In this document: positions 51,890 through 60,361 of the stretch, piece after piece
Layout of the letters: every line of letters starts with the position of its first letter
How positions within the stretch are numbered: position 1 is the stretch's first letter
DNA from: Marinomonas sp. TW1
Lineage (GTDB): Bacteria > Pseudomonadota > Gammaproteobacteria > Pseudomonadales > Marinomonadaceae
Direction: 5' to 3'
Assembly: GCF_001625355.1 (NCBI RefSeq)
Contig: NZ_JSEE01000013.1
Coordinates: 62,001-126,000 of the forward strand
Length of the DNA: 64,000 nucleotides
The notes under the pieces: generated by a model
Told to the model about the DNA's origin: nothing
Databases searched by the model: none
Seen by the model: the letters and a program-made list of their open reading frames with translations, nothing else
Made by a program: the position numbers and the translations under genes

Positions 51890-52147
51890 ATGCATGTTTC
51901 TCTTACCGCTGAGTTAGAAGCTCGGGTGAAAGCAAAGGTTGAAAGTGGTTTATATAACAATGCTAGTGAGGTTATCCGTGAAGCATTAAGGTTTATGGAT
52001 ACGCATGATGAGTGGGTGAAGGAGTTAAAACTCGCCAAACTGCGAGAGCAACTTCAAGTCGGTGCAGATCAAATCGCGCGTGGCGAAAGCCAAGTCATCA
52101 ATTCTGAGTCAGAGCTGGATGCCCTGTTCACCAAAATTAAAGGATAA
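51890..52147 (+). CDS. parD: ParD-like ribbon-helix-helix antitoxin
   Basis: An 85-residue RHH protein: HVSLTAELEARVKAKVESGLYNNASEVIREALRFMD is the DNA-binding ribbon-helix-helix of ParD. The C-terminal half (ELKLAKLREQLQVGADQIARGE) is the toxin-binding arm. The ATG at 51890 has AGAGG seven bases before it. It is followed eight bases on by a nonsense-interrupted ParE-type toxin gene. The antitoxin itself looks intact and may still autoregulate or neutralise related toxins. Confidence 0.9.
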   Translation: MHVSLTAELEARVKAKVESGLYNNASEVIREALRFMDTHDEWVKELKLAKLREQLQVGADQIARGESQVINSESELDALFTKIKG

Positions 52148-52155
52148 GCTGCGTA

Positions 52156-52452
52156 GTGAAGGGATTCGCATTAGACATATCAACAATCGCCTAACAGGAT
52201 TTGGAAAATATTTATCAGTACAGCGTATCCGAATGGGGTGCTCATCGAGCTGAACTTTATCTTTCGAATATTAAAGCTCAATTAGTTGCATTGTCTGATA
52301 ACCCCAAAATTGGTCGTGAAAGACCTGATTTGCTAGGAGATACTCGAATAGTTCTTGTTGGTCACCACATCATTTTTTATCTTATTACAGAGCAAACGCT
52401 GCAAATATTACGTGTCTTGCATGAGAGACAAGACCCAATCCAACACTTTTGA
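52156..52452 (+). pseudogene. parE: ParE-like toxin interrupted by a nonsense codon
   Basis: From a GTG at 52156 the frame reads VKGFALDISTIA, meets TAA at 52192-52194, and continues QDLENIYQYSVSEWGAHRAELYLSNIKAQL to the end. The continued part is a ParE/RelE-family toxin core (ALSDNPKIGRERPDLL, then IIFYLITEQTLQILRVLHER), in the same frame as the start. A normal gene would have a sense codon at position 13. Internal re-initiation at a TTG (52201) could make a shortened version lacking the first helix. It is probably inactivated. Confidence 0.75.
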
Positions 52453-52522
52453 TAATAGAGTAGTTTGGGTTCGATTTTTTAAATTATTGTTTTCCTATGT
52501 ACTTTTTTGTCCCTGTAACTCT

Positions 52523-52575
52523 GCCTATAAATTGTTTTAGTTCAGCTGTCTGTGGGTTGGACGGGGTGGTTCTGA
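52523..52575 (-). pseudogene. Relic of an ABC-ATPase 3' end
   Basis: On the minus strand this stretch encodes TTPSNPQTAELKQFIGRV, nearly the same as the C-terminus of the intact ATPase encoded at 53264-53992 (TLLSNPQTDELKQFIGAV). At DNA level about 75 percent of roughly 45 positions agree. It lies 700 bases from the intact gene with the second GNAT between. It is the remains of a paralogous or duplicated ATPase gene. Confidence 0.7.
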
Positions 52576-52628
52576 GTATATAAAGTGATAGGCATTGTTG
52601 AATTAGCTTAAAGAGAGAAGGAAGTAGT

Positions 52629-53123
52629 ATGGATGTACGTCATGCTAATGAGAGTGATTTTAGTGAAATAACGGAAATCCTTAATCACTATATTGTTAAT
52701 ACCGATGCTCGTTATTTTGAGTCAGAGCCTATTTCACTTGAGAGTAGAAAAATATGGCTTGCAAAATTCGGTCAACAAACACCACATCAAATGTTTGTAG
52801 CGGTGGAAAATAATGAACTTTTAGGGTTTTGTTGCTCACAGCCATACCGACCTGAATCGGCTTATGATAAAACGATCGAAGTAAGTGTTTACATTTCCCC
52901 CAAGTCAACTTCATCAGGTGTCGGTTCTCTGCTCTATAAGCATTTATTTGAATCGTTGGACGCGTTTGATTTACATCGTGCCATTGCGGGAATTGCGTTA
53001 CCGAATGACGTCTCTGTGTCTTTCCATAAAAAATTCAACTTCAAACAAGTGGGTATATTTGATGAGTATGGGTTAAAGAATGATAAATTCATTAGTGCTA
53101 TTTGGTTACAGAAAAAATTATGA
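52629..53123 (+). CDS. GNAT acetyltransferase, phosphinothricin-N-acetyltransferase-like
   Basis: A 164-residue GNAT with the opening MDVRHANESDFSEITEILNHYIVNTDARYF, typical of the phosphinothricin/methionine-sulfoximine acetyltransferase type, and the acetyl-CoA region VSVYISPKSTSSGVGSLLYKHLFESL. The usual GxG motif appears as SSGVGS. A GGAAG precedes the ATG. It is in the eroded accessory patch between an ABC-ATPase relic and the intact ATPase gene. The acetyl acceptor is unknown. Confidence 0.88.
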   Translation: MDVRHANESDFSEITEILNHYIVNTDARYFESEPISLESRKIWLAKFGQQTPHQMFVAVENNELLGFCCSQPYRPESAYDKTIEVSVYISPKSTSSGVGSLLYKHLFESLDAFDLHRAIAGIALPNDVSVSFHKKFNFKQVGIFDEYGLKNDKFISAIWLQKKL

Positions 53124-53230
53124 TTTCTGAATGCTTTTGGATTTATTAAAGACAATCAAAGGTTTAAAACCACAGTCAACGTATCACGAAATTGTCGTCA
53201 CGATACGCTGGCTGTATTCCATTCTTAATT

Positions 53231-53275
53231 CCCGAACCACTAAAGCACGGCATTCCCGAACCACTAAAGCACGGC
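53231..53275. repeat. 24-base tandem duplication at the end of the ABC-ATPase gene
   Basis: The unit CCCGAACCACTAAAGCACGG plus CATT occurs twice head to tail. The second copy covers the last codons and stop of the ATPase gene (stop at 53264), so the first copy is a duplicate of that gene end. Confidence 0.85.
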
Positions 53276-53992
53276 CCCGATAAATTGTTTCAGTTCATCA
53301 GTCTGAGGGTTGGACAAGAGGGTTTTCGAATCGCCTTGTTCCCAGACTTTGCCTTGGTGCATGAACACGACTCGGCTGCCGACGTCGCGGGCGAAGTTCA
53401 TTTCATGAGTAACTAGAACCAAGGTGATGCCTTCTTTCGCCAGTTGTTCGAGTACTTTTAATACTTCACCAACCAATTCTGGATCGAGTGCTGAGGTGAT
53501 TTCGTCACACAGCAATACCTTGGGTGACATGGCCAAGGCACGGGCGATGGCGACACGTTGCTGTTGACCGCCAGAAAGCTTTTCTGGGAAGCTGTCGAAT
53601 TTCTCTGCGAGCCCCACTTTTTCCAGCATAGCTCTAGCCGTTGCTTCGGCCTCAGCTTTGCTTTTCTTCAACACAATAGTCGGCGCAAGCATGACGTTTT
53701 CGCCCACCGTCATGTGTGGAAATAGGTTGAAGTTTTGGAAGATCATACCGACGCTAAGGGCAAGACGACGAACCTGAATGTCTTCGGTAGTCACCTCTTT
53801 ACCGTCAACCGTGATGCCACCTTGTTGGTACTCTTCCAAACCATTAATGCAGCGCAGTAGGGTACTTTTTCCAGAACCACTTTTGCCGATGATCGACACC
53901 ACTTCACCCGCTTTGATGTCAAGATCAATGCCTTTGAGTACATGATGATCGCCATAGTATTTATGGACTTGATGTAAGTTAACGAGAGACAT
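53264..53992 (-). CDS. Polar amino-acid ABC transporter ATPase
   Basis: A 242-residue ATPase of the GlnQ/HisP type: Walker A IIGKSGSGKSTLLRC, signature LSGGQQQRVAIARAL, Walker B VLLCDEITSALDPEL, and the His switch VLVTHEMNFA. The start at 53992 (MSLVNLHQVHKYYG) is preferred to an upstream ATG that would add 32 residues read out of the permease gene. It overlaps the permease gene by 14 bases. It is the last gene of the importer operon, whose order is binding protein, permease, permease, ATPase. Confidence 0.94.
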   Translation of the reverse strand: MSLVNLHQVHKYYGDHHVLKGIDLDIKAGEVVSIIGKSGSGKSTLLRCINGLEEYQQGGITVDGKEVTTEDIQVRRLALSVGMIFQNFNLFPHMTVGENVMLAPTIVLKKSKAEAEATARAMLEKVGLAEKFDSFPEKLSGGQQQRVAIARALAMSPKVLLCDEITSALDPELVGEVLKVLEQLAKEGITLVLVTHEMNFARDVGSRVVFMHQGKVWEQGDSKTLLSNPQTDELKQFIGAVL

Positions 53993-54629
53993 GGAATTTT
54001 TTCTCCAAATACTTGCTGTACAAAGATAGTGGGTAGCACAGTACAAAGTAGATAAGCGCAACCAGAGCGAAAACTTTGAAGGGTTCAAAGGTGGCGTTAT
54101 TCAGCATGGTGCCGACTTTAGTCAATTCGACAAAACCAATGATCGAAGCCAGAGCTGTGCCTTTAATGACTTGCACGGAAAAACCTACGGTCGGTGCAAC
54201 CGCCACGCGAATGGCTTGCGGTAAAATAATATGACGCAAGGTTTGTAGAAAACTGAGCCCTAAGCAACGGCTGGCTTCCCATTGGCCTTTGGGTAAGGTA
54301 TCGATGCAACCTCGCCAGATTTCCACCAAAAAGGCACTGGTAAAGAGGGTCAGTGAGAGAATCGCCGCACTCCAAGCAGAAATTTCATACCCCAACATGG
54401 ATAAGCCAAAGAAACACAGAAACATTTGCATTAGCAAAGGTGTGCCTTGGAACAGTTCCACATAGAGGCGAACACATTTTTGCAGAGCAGTATTACGAGA
54501 GAGCCGAGCGGCGGTCAGTAACAAGGCGACGCTGGTGCCACCAATAAAGGCTGCAATAGAGAGCAATATTGTCCATTGCGTGGCATACAGTAAATTACTG
54601 ATGATGTCGTAATTGGAGAACTGAATCAT
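53979..54629 (-). CDS. Polar amino-acid ABC permease 2
   Basis: A 216-residue HisM/GlnP-type permease with the family EAA-like loop in SRCLGLSFLQTLRHIILPQAIRVAVAPTVG and about five spans (WTILLSIAAFIGGTSVALLLTA, MQMFLCFFGLSML, and others). Its start overlaps the preceding permease gene by four bases and its end overlaps the ATPase gene by 14. It forms the channel with the other permease. Confidence 0.93.
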   Translation of the reverse strand: MIQFSNYDIISNLLYATQWTILLSIAAFIGGTSVALLLTAARLSRNTALQKCVRLYVELFQGTPLLMQMFLCFFGLSMLGYEISAWSAAILSLTLFTSAFLVEIWRGCIDTLPKGQWEASRCLGLSFLQTLRHIILPQAIRVAVAPTVGFSVQVIKGTALASIIGFVELTKVGTMLNNATFEPFKVFALVALIYFVLCYPLSLYSKYLEKKFHVSR

Positions 54630-55288
54630 CTCGCCTCCCGATACGCAAACAGTCGTTTGCCAATTTGGTTAAAGAGGAAGCGCAGCGCAATGGCCAGTCC
54701 TAAGTATAAGAAGGCTGTCACGAGATAGCTTTCAAAAGCTCGGAAATTTCGAGATTGAACTAGGTTGGCTGCGTAAGTTAGATCCTCAACGGAAATTTGC
54801 GAAATCACCGCAGAACCGAGCATGACGATAATGCATTGACTGGTGAGTGCTGGGTAAATTTTCTCAAACGCTGGGGTGAAAATAATACGAGTTAGGGTTT
54901 GGCGAAATGTCATACCCAGTACCTTGGCGGCCTCAATTTGACCTTTGGGAATGCTGTTTAAACCTGCACGAATAATTTCCGTGCTATAGGCGCCAAGGTT
55001 AATGGTGAGGGCGATCATACTGGCTTGCCAAGGAGACAGTTTGAGTCCGAGAGACGGTAAGCCGAAGAAGATGAAAAATAACTGCACAATAAAAGGCGTG
55101 TTACGAATTAACTCGACGTAAACCGCCACAATGCGTTTGCTGACGGTATTGCCATATTGTCGAATGGCCGCACAACTACTGCCAACAACAATGCCTAAAA
55201 CCGTGGTGAGTAGGGTGAGTTCCACAGTGGTCATAAGACCACTGAAGAACACGTCTGTGTATTGCAAGAGATCCGAAAAATGCAACAT
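54626..55288 (-). CDS. Polar amino-acid ABC permease 1
   Basis: A 220-residue permease of the same family: VELTLLTTVLGIVVGSSCAAI at the first span, and the cytoplasmic EAA-like loop AAKVLGMTFRQTLTRIIFTPAFEKIYPALTSQ. It lies 9 bases after the binding-protein gene and overlaps the second permease by four bases. Confidence 0.93.
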   Translation of the reverse strand: MLHFSDLLQYTDVFFSGLMTTVELTLLTTVLGIVVGSSCAAIRQYGNTVSKRIVAVYVELIRNTPFIVQLFFIFFGLPSLGLKLSPWQASMIALTINLGAYSTEIIRAGLNSIPKGQIEAAKVLGMTFRQTLTRIIFTPAFEKIYPALTSQCIIVMLGSAVISQISVEDLTYAANLVQSRNFRAFESYLVTAFLYLGLAIALRFLFNQIGKRLFAYREAR

Positions 55289-55297
55289 GTTGAAGCC

Positions 55298-56089
55298 TTA
55301 AGCGCCAAAGCCTTTAGGAAGTGGTGCTTTTAACCATTTCATGGAAATGGCATTCAGCTCGCCAGAAGCCAGCGCTTTTTGAATCAACTCATTGACCTTA
55401 GTTTGAAGTGCCACTTCCCCTTCCGCCATACCAATGTAGCAAGGTGAATCTTTCAGCATGAATTTCGCTTCAGGCGCTTTGTTTGGTTGACGTTTAGCGA
55501 TTTCCGTTGCAACCAGATTACCGGTCGCGATTAAACTTACTTGGCCAGATAAATAGGCGGTTAGAGTAGTGTTGTTGTCTTCGAAGCGACGTACGTTGAC
55601 GGACTTAGGCGCATTTTTTTCCAGCTCTAAGTCTTCGACTGAACCACGAGTCACGCCAACGGTTTTGTTGGCCAAATCGCTCATGCTGTCGACCATGACC
55701 TTCTTATCACCAAATACTCCTAGGAAGAAAGGCGCGTAAGGAGTAGAGAAGTCGATGGCTTTTTCACGCTCTGGGTTTTTGCCCAAGCTGGAAATGACCA
55801 AGTCGACTTTTTTCGTTTGCAGGTAAGGAATGCGGTTAGCACTGGTCACCGGCACAATTTTTAATTTGACGCCCATTTCTTTGGCAATGTAGTTTGCCAT
55901 GTCGACATCGATGCCCTGTGGTTGTAGGTCTTTACCAATGGAACCAAAAGGCGGGAAGTCCTGTGGCACAGCAATTCGAATGGTTTGGCGCTCTTTAATA
56001 TCATCTAGCACATCTGCCGTCGCGTTTAGCGCCGAGAAACAAGCTGCGACAACAAGGGTGTTACTCAATAGTTTTACAATGCGTTTCAT
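55298..56089 (-). CDS. Amino-acid-type ABC binding protein
   Basis: A 263-residue exported protein of solute-binding family 3: a signal peptide (IVKLLSNTLVVAACFSALNATA), then TIRIAVPQDFPPFGSIGKDLQPQGIDVDMANYIAKEMGV and VDLVISSLGKNPEREKAIDFSTPYAPFFLGV, the classic ligand-domain landmarks. The ATG at 56089 is preferred to one 20 codons upstream because it gives a normal signal. The ligand is predicted to be a polar amino acid or a related compound. It is the first gene of its operon, with a TGAAAC-N4-GTTTC site 70 bases upstream. Confidence 0.92.
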   Translation of the reverse strand: MKRIVKLLSNTLVVAACFSALNATADVLDDIKERQTIRIAVPQDFPPFGSIGKDLQPQGIDVDMANYIAKEMGVKLKIVPVTSANRIPYLQTKKVDLVISSLGKNPEREKAIDFSTPYAPFFLGVFGDKKVMVDSMSDLANKTVGVTRGSVEDLELEKNAPKSVNVRRFEDNNTTLTAYLSGQVSLIATGNLVATEIAKRQPNKAPEAKFMLKDSPCYIGMAEGEVALQTKVNELIQKALASGELNAISMKWLKAPLPKGFGA

Positions 56090-56160
56090 GGAGAGAGGTC
56101 CTTTTTCATTTAGGATTTGATTGAATGCCTGAAACACAATTTGCAACACTCATGCCAATA

Positions 56161-56176
56161 TGAAACAAAAGTTTCT
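56161..56176. promoter_or_regulatory. TGAAAC-N4-GTTTC site upstream of the importer
   Basis: TGAAACAAAAGTTTCT, an inverted repeat lacking only the last matching base, lies 72 bases before the binding-protein gene and 235 bases before the RpiR gene. The exact palindrome TGAAAC-N4-GTTTCA occurs at 57294-57309, so a shared regulator, probably the RpiR protein, is indicated. Confidence 0.6.
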
Positions 56177-56412
56177 ATTGTCTGCTATTCTGTAACAAAC
56201 TAACCATTTTATAAGCTGATCGACTTTGGAGAGTGAAAAAGCCTTGCTTGGTTACCAGAGGGAGCAAACGAGGTTTTTGTGTTTCGCCATGGTGCATGAG
56301 AAGAATGTCTGTAACTTTTCTGGTGCAGTCATGTAGAAAGCGCCGCTTTCGGTTGGCAGTTAAACGAGAATCGATTAACTTAGTGCAATATTTGTGAGAT
56401 TGAGGTTTCTAA

Positions 56413-57231
56413 GTGACAGCAAAACAGGATGTGTTATCCCTGATCGAAAAGAACTATCCGAGTTTGTCTTCGTCAGCGCGTGCCATTGCCAATTACCTAC
56501 AGCAACATCCATTGGCCATTGTCAGCCAGACGTCAGCGGAGATAGCCGACAACACCAACACATCAAAAGCCACGGTGAGTCGCTTTTTTCGTCAGTTGGG
56601 GTATGACTCTCATCAGAGTGCAAAGCAAGCGCAACTTGCCTTGCGTGAAAGTGGTGTACCGATTTTTACCCAAGGCACTTCATTGGATCAAACGGAGCAA
56701 GAGCTAAAAAACTTATCACTGACGTTCGATGGTTTGCGCCCTGAGACCTTGAATGACATCAGTGCCAGTTTAGCGAATGCCAGTCGGGTGACCTTGATTG
56801 GCTTTCGCAATGCTTATCCTCTGGCTTTGCACTTCCGTCAGCAATTACAGCAAGTACGTCATTCCGTTCGCTTGTTGCCTCAGCCTGGACAAACCTTGGG
56901 AGAGGATTTACAGGATATTCTGGAAGACGAAGTCATCGTTCTGCTTGGTTTTCGTCGTCGTACTCGCCAGTTCAAACAAATTGTTGATTTACTGGAGGGG
57001 CGTTCAACAGTGTTAATTACCGATCCGACCGGACAAATTTATAACCAGCAAGTGTCTCATGTGCTGTTGTGTCACTTAGGGAATGAAAGCCCGTTTGATA
57101 GTTATGCCGCGCCCATGAGTTTGATCTCGATGTTGTGTAATCGGGTTTATGCTTGCTTAGGGGATGAGGCGAGAAAACAAACGAAAGAGATTGCGTCTTT
57201 GTATGAAACACTCAATGAGCTTGAGCCCTAA
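56413..57231 (+). CDS. MurR/RpiR-family regulator
   Basis: A 272-residue regulator starting with GTG (GAGG seven bases upstream). The N-terminal HTH_6 domain reads PSLSSSARAIANYLQQHPLAIVSQTSAEIADNTNTSKATVSRFFRQLGY. The C-terminal SIS domain covers about residues 120-260 (VTLIGFRNAYPLALHFRQQLQQ, then VIVLLGFRRRTRQFKQIVDLL). SIS domains bind sugar phosphates in many members, but RpiR regulators of amino-acid catabolism also exist. It is divergent from the importer and followed by the catabolic operon, so it most likely controls both. Confidence 0.92.
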   Translation: MTAKQDVLSLIEKNYPSLSSSARAIANYLQQHPLAIVSQTSAEIADNTNTSKATVSRFFRQLGYDSHQSAKQAQLALRESGVPIFTQGTSLDQTEQELKNLSLTFDGLRPETLNDISASLANASRVTLIGFRNAYPLALHFRQQLQQVRHSVRLLPQPGQTLGEDLQDILEDEVIVLLGFRRRTRQFKQIVDLLEGRSTVLITDPTGQIYNQQVSHVLLCHLGNESPFDSYAAPMSLISMLCNRVYACLGDEARKQTKEIASLYETLNELEP

Positions 57232-57274
57232 TACCGAAGCGGCAGTCTATTAAATTTACCACCAATGATCTTTT

Positions 57275-57309
57275 GTTTCAGTTGACAAAGTGTTGAAACG
57301 AATGTTTCA
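57275..57309. promoter_or_regulatory. RpiR-type operators upstream of the amidase gene
   Basis: A perfect TGAAAC-GAAT-GTTTCA palindrome lies at 57294-57309, and another GTTTCA half-site at 57275-57280 repeats it. They end 22 bases before the amidase start. The same motif precedes the importer at 56161-56176. Confidence 0.65.
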
Positions 57310-57331
57310 TAGACTCTAACAAGGGGGAGCT

Positions 57332-58534
57332 ATGAAACATTTCATTGTACAAAATCCATTTTTATCGCCGCCACATAGTGTTCAGTCTGATTCGTTTAAA
57401 AGTGCGACATCAGGCCAATTAACAGGGCTCAGGTTGGCGGTGAAAGACTTGTTTCATATGCAAGGTTTGCCAACAACAGCAGGCAATCCTACTTGGCTCG
57501 CGACCCATCCTACGCCAGATTCAACGGCTTCTAGTGTGGCGACTTTAATGACAAATGGGGCCGAGTTTGTTGGTAAAACCATTACTGACGAGTTGGCTTA
57601 CAGTCTTAACGGGCAAAACATTCACTACGGTACGCCAGAGAATCCGGTAACACCAAATCGTCTGCCCGGAGGTTCTACTTCTGGCTCCGCTGTGGCCGTC
57701 AGTTTGGGGTTGGCTGACATTGGTTTGGGAACCGATACTGGTGGATCGATTCGTATTCCTGCCAGTTATCAAGGCTTGTTTGGTTTACGTCCGACCCATG
57801 GGGCGATTGCGGCAGATCATCTAGTTGCTTTGGCGCCGTCTTTTGATACGGTGGGCTGGCTCACTAAAGACCTAGACACGTTAGACAAAACGGCTCGTGT
57901 TCTCCTTCAAAGCGACCACCAGAAAAATATTAATAACGTATTGATTGCCAAGAATTTAATCGACCAAGTTGCCCACGAAAAACCACTAAACGAACAGCTG
58001 ACAAAATGGCGAGAACAAGGCCGCTTACCTAAAGAATCTTCCCTAGTGATTGACTCCAAAGCATGGAAAACCAGCGAGACATTTCGAACGCTGCAGGGTG
58101 CTGAAATTTGGCGTGAACACGGCAAGTGGATTGATCATCTGAAGACGCGTTCTGACATTGAAAAATCCTCTGTTTTTGCGCCAGACATTGCACTGCGTTT
58201 TGACTGGTGTAAAACCATTTCTGAAGCCGATGTGATCGCAGCCCAGCAGCAAAGAGAGCGATTTACGAATTGGCTGGAAAACGAAATAGCAGAGTCGGTG
58301 CTTATTATTCCAACGACACCAGGGTTGGCGCCACTGTTTTCTGCCAGCGAAGAGGCGTTAGCCGAATATCGTCATCAATTAATGGACATAACAGCCATTG
58401 CTGGATTGGCCGGGTTACCACAATTGCATTTACCTGTTTGTGAGTTAGAGGGCGCGCCCTGTGGTCTTTCTCTAGTGGGACCAAAAGGCAGTGATTTAGC
58501 CTTAATAAAGTTTGCTAAGAGCCTGTTGGAGTGA
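57332..58534 (+). CDS. Amidase-signature enzyme
   Basis: A 400-residue amidase. The catalytic Ser-cisSer-Lys machinery is visible: Lys in LRLAVKDLFHMQGLPT, and LPGGSTSGSAVAVSLGLADIGLGTDTGGSIRIPASYQGLFG with both Ser residues. It hydrolyses an amide bond to an acid plus ammonia. The length is typical of short members (400-ish). It is the first gene of the operon that also encodes a gamma-glutamyltransferase-like protein five bases on, so the substrate is probably a small amide. It has a GGGGGAG ribosome site. Confidence 0.92.
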   Translation: MKHFIVQNPFLSPPHSVQSDSFKSATSGQLTGLRLAVKDLFHMQGLPTTAGNPTWLATHPTPDSTASSVATLMTNGAEFVGKTITDELAYSLNGQNIHYGTPENPVTPNRLPGGSTSGSAVAVSLGLADIGLGTDTGGSIRIPASYQGLFGLRPTHGAIAADHLVALAPSFDTVGWLTKDLDTLDKTARVLLQSDHQKNINNVLIAKNLIDQVAHEKPLNEQLTKWREQGRLPKESSLVIDSKAWKTSETFRTLQGAEIWREHGKWIDHLKTRSDIEKSSVFAPDIALRFDWCKTISEADVIAAQQQRERFTNWLENEIAESVLIIPTTPGLAPLFSASEEALAEYRHQLMDITAIAGLAGLPQLHLPVCELEGAPCGLSLVGPKGSDLALIKFAKSLLE

Positions 58535-58539
58535 GATAG

Positions 58540-60117
58540 ATGAGTACAAATAAAATGGCGTTTACGGCGCCACATTTTAAGGCCACACAGGCTGGACAGG
58601 CCATTTTAGAGCAAGGTGGTACGGCGATTGAAGCCATGGTGGCTGCCGCTTCGACCATCGCGGTGGTTTATCCACATATGAATGGATTAGGCGGCGATGG
58701 TTTTTGGCTCATCAGTGAACCAGGGAAAGAGCCGGTCGCCATTGATGCTTCTGGTATTTCTGCCCAAGCCGCGAATCTGGATTTTTATCAAGGTGATGAA
58801 ACCATTCCAAGTCGAGGCGGTAAAGCGGCTTTGACCATGGCGGGTGCTGTCGCTGGCTGGCAAGAAGCGTTAAAAATTAGTGCTGAGTGGCAGGATAATA
58901 TGCCGTTGTCTGAGCTGTTGAACAATGCCATTCAATGGGCTGAAAACGGCAGTGAAGTAACGGACAGTTATTTGGCTGCGGGTCAAAAAACCTTTGCTGA
59001 TCTGGCGACGGTGCAAGGCTTCTCGACTTTTCTGAAAGCGGAGGGATTGCATCAATCGGGTGACGTTTTGACCTTACCAGTGCTGGCTGAAACATTAAAA
59101 AAATTGACCGAACGAGGTCTAAACGATTTCTATCAGGGAAGCGTTGCTGAAGCGTTGGCGAAAGATCTAGAGGCCGCAGGGTCGCCAATACGATTGGCAG
59201 ACTTTCAGCAATACCAAGCCAAACGTGTGATGCCTTTGAGTGTCACGACCAGTCAAGGCACTTTGTACAATTTACCCGCGCCAACGCAAGGCATTGCTTC
59301 GTTGCTTATTTTGGCTTTGTATGACCGTTTGCATACCCTTGGCAATAACGAAACGGACATGGCGCACTTGTTAATCGAAGCCACGAAACAAGCCTTTATC
59401 GCACGCAATGAGAATGTGACGGATGGATCTCGGCTGCCGACGGATTTGTCCTGTCTGCTGGGCCCAGAATCCCTTGCAGCCATGTTAGACAAAATTCAAT
59501 TAGAGAAAGCACAACCTTGGCCGCATCAAGCCAAACATGGCGACACCATTTGGATGGGCGCATGTGACAGCGAAGGTCGCATGGTGAGTTATATTCAAAG
59601 TTTGTATTGGGAATTCGGTAGTGGTGTGGTGAGTCCATCGACAGGCATTGTCTGGAATAATCGTGGTTCGTCGTTTTCATTGGAACCAGACTCTTTGCAA
59701 GCCTTAGCACCGGGATTAAAACCATTTCATACCTTGAATCCTGCTTTTGCTGAGTTAAAAGACGGTCGTCGTATCAGTTACGGAACCATGGGGGGAGAAG
59801 GTCAACCGCAGACTCAAGCGGCGTTATTCAGCCGTTATGTTTACCATCACCAACCTTTGGATCAGGCTATCAGTGCAGGACGTTGGTTATTGGGTCGTAC
59901 TTGGGGCGACGAAAGCCATAATTTAAAAGTAGAGCGTGATTTTGCGGAGGTGGCGGCAGACGCGTTACAGCAACGAGGTCATGATTTGGTGATCGTAGAC
60001 GCGTGCAATGAATTAATGGGTCACGCTGGCGCGGTTGTGCTTCATCAAGACGGTCACACCGAAGCAGCGACAGATCCTCGAAGCGATGGCTTGGCCATTG
60101 TTAGTGGTTTTAATTAA
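58540..60117 (+). CDS. Gamma-glutamyltransferase-family protein
   Basis: A 525-residue Ntn-hydrolase of the GGT family. It has the N-terminal stretch HFKATQAGQAILEQGGTAIEAMVAAASTIAVVYPHMNGLGGDGFWL. The usual nucleophile Thr after the processing site should lie near residue 340-345 (HGDTIWMGACDSEGRMVSYIQSLY). The C-terminal glycine-rich strand reads YGTMGGEGQPQTQAALFSRYV. There is no signal peptide, unlike periplasmic GGT, so it would act in the cytosol. It starts five bases after the amidase gene. Confidence 0.9.
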   Translation: MSTNKMAFTAPHFKATQAGQAILEQGGTAIEAMVAAASTIAVVYPHMNGLGGDGFWLISEPGKEPVAIDASGISAQAANLDFYQGDETIPSRGGKAALTMAGAVAGWQEALKISAEWQDNMPLSELLNNAIQWAENGSEVTDSYLAAGQKTFADLATVQGFSTFLKAEGLHQSGDVLTLPVLAETLKKLTERGLNDFYQGSVAEALAKDLEAAGSPIRLADFQQYQAKRVMPLSVTTSQGTLYNLPAPTQGIASLLILALYDRLHTLGNNETDMAHLLIEATKQAFIARNENVTDGSRLPTDLSCLLGPESLAAMLDKIQLEKAQPWPHQAKHGDTIWMGACDSEGRMVSYIQSLYWEFGSGVVSPSTGIVWNNRGSSFSLEPDSLQALAPGLKPFHTLNPAFAELKDGRRISYGTMGGEGQPQTQAALFSRYVYHHQPLDQAISAGRWLLGRTWGDESHNLKVERDFAEVAADALQQRGHDLVIVDACNELMGHAGAVVLHQDGHTEAATDPRSDGLAIVSGFN

Positions 60118-60140
60118 CAATAATACTTTTGAACCCTTAT

Positions 60141-60249
60141 AACCCCCTCCCAGCCTCTCCTTAGTAAGGGAGAGGCTGGGGGAGTAGCCTTTTACTGAGG
60201 CCGTTCCCTAACCCTCCCCTTATTTAAGCGGAGGGTTAGGGAGGGGGTT
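60141..60249. repeat. Composite inverted repeat (REP/BIME-like)
   Basis: Between the GGT and exporter genes. The outer 11-bp arms (AACCCCCTCCC at 60141 / GGGAGGGGGTT at 60239) enclose two hairpins: one with CCAGCCTCTCC / GGAGAGGCTGG around 60150-60183, and one with CCCTAACCCTCC / GGAGGGTTAGGG at 60206-60241. This is the form of an interspersed repetitive element, and it would also shape the mRNA between the two parts of the operon. Confidence 0.8.
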
Positions 60250-60361
60250 AAGAAGTTCGAGCGTTTATATTCGTTTTGTCATGCAAATGCACCACGGGTA
60301 ATACTTGGTATTTAGTCACACTTTTATTTAGTAATCATCTCACTTAGGAGAAAACAGAAAC

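Noticed and set aside
51404-53260. Integron cassette array in the accessory patch
   Set aside because: The genes (GNAT, toxin-antitoxin, GNAT) would fit, but no attC-type site or integrase could be found.
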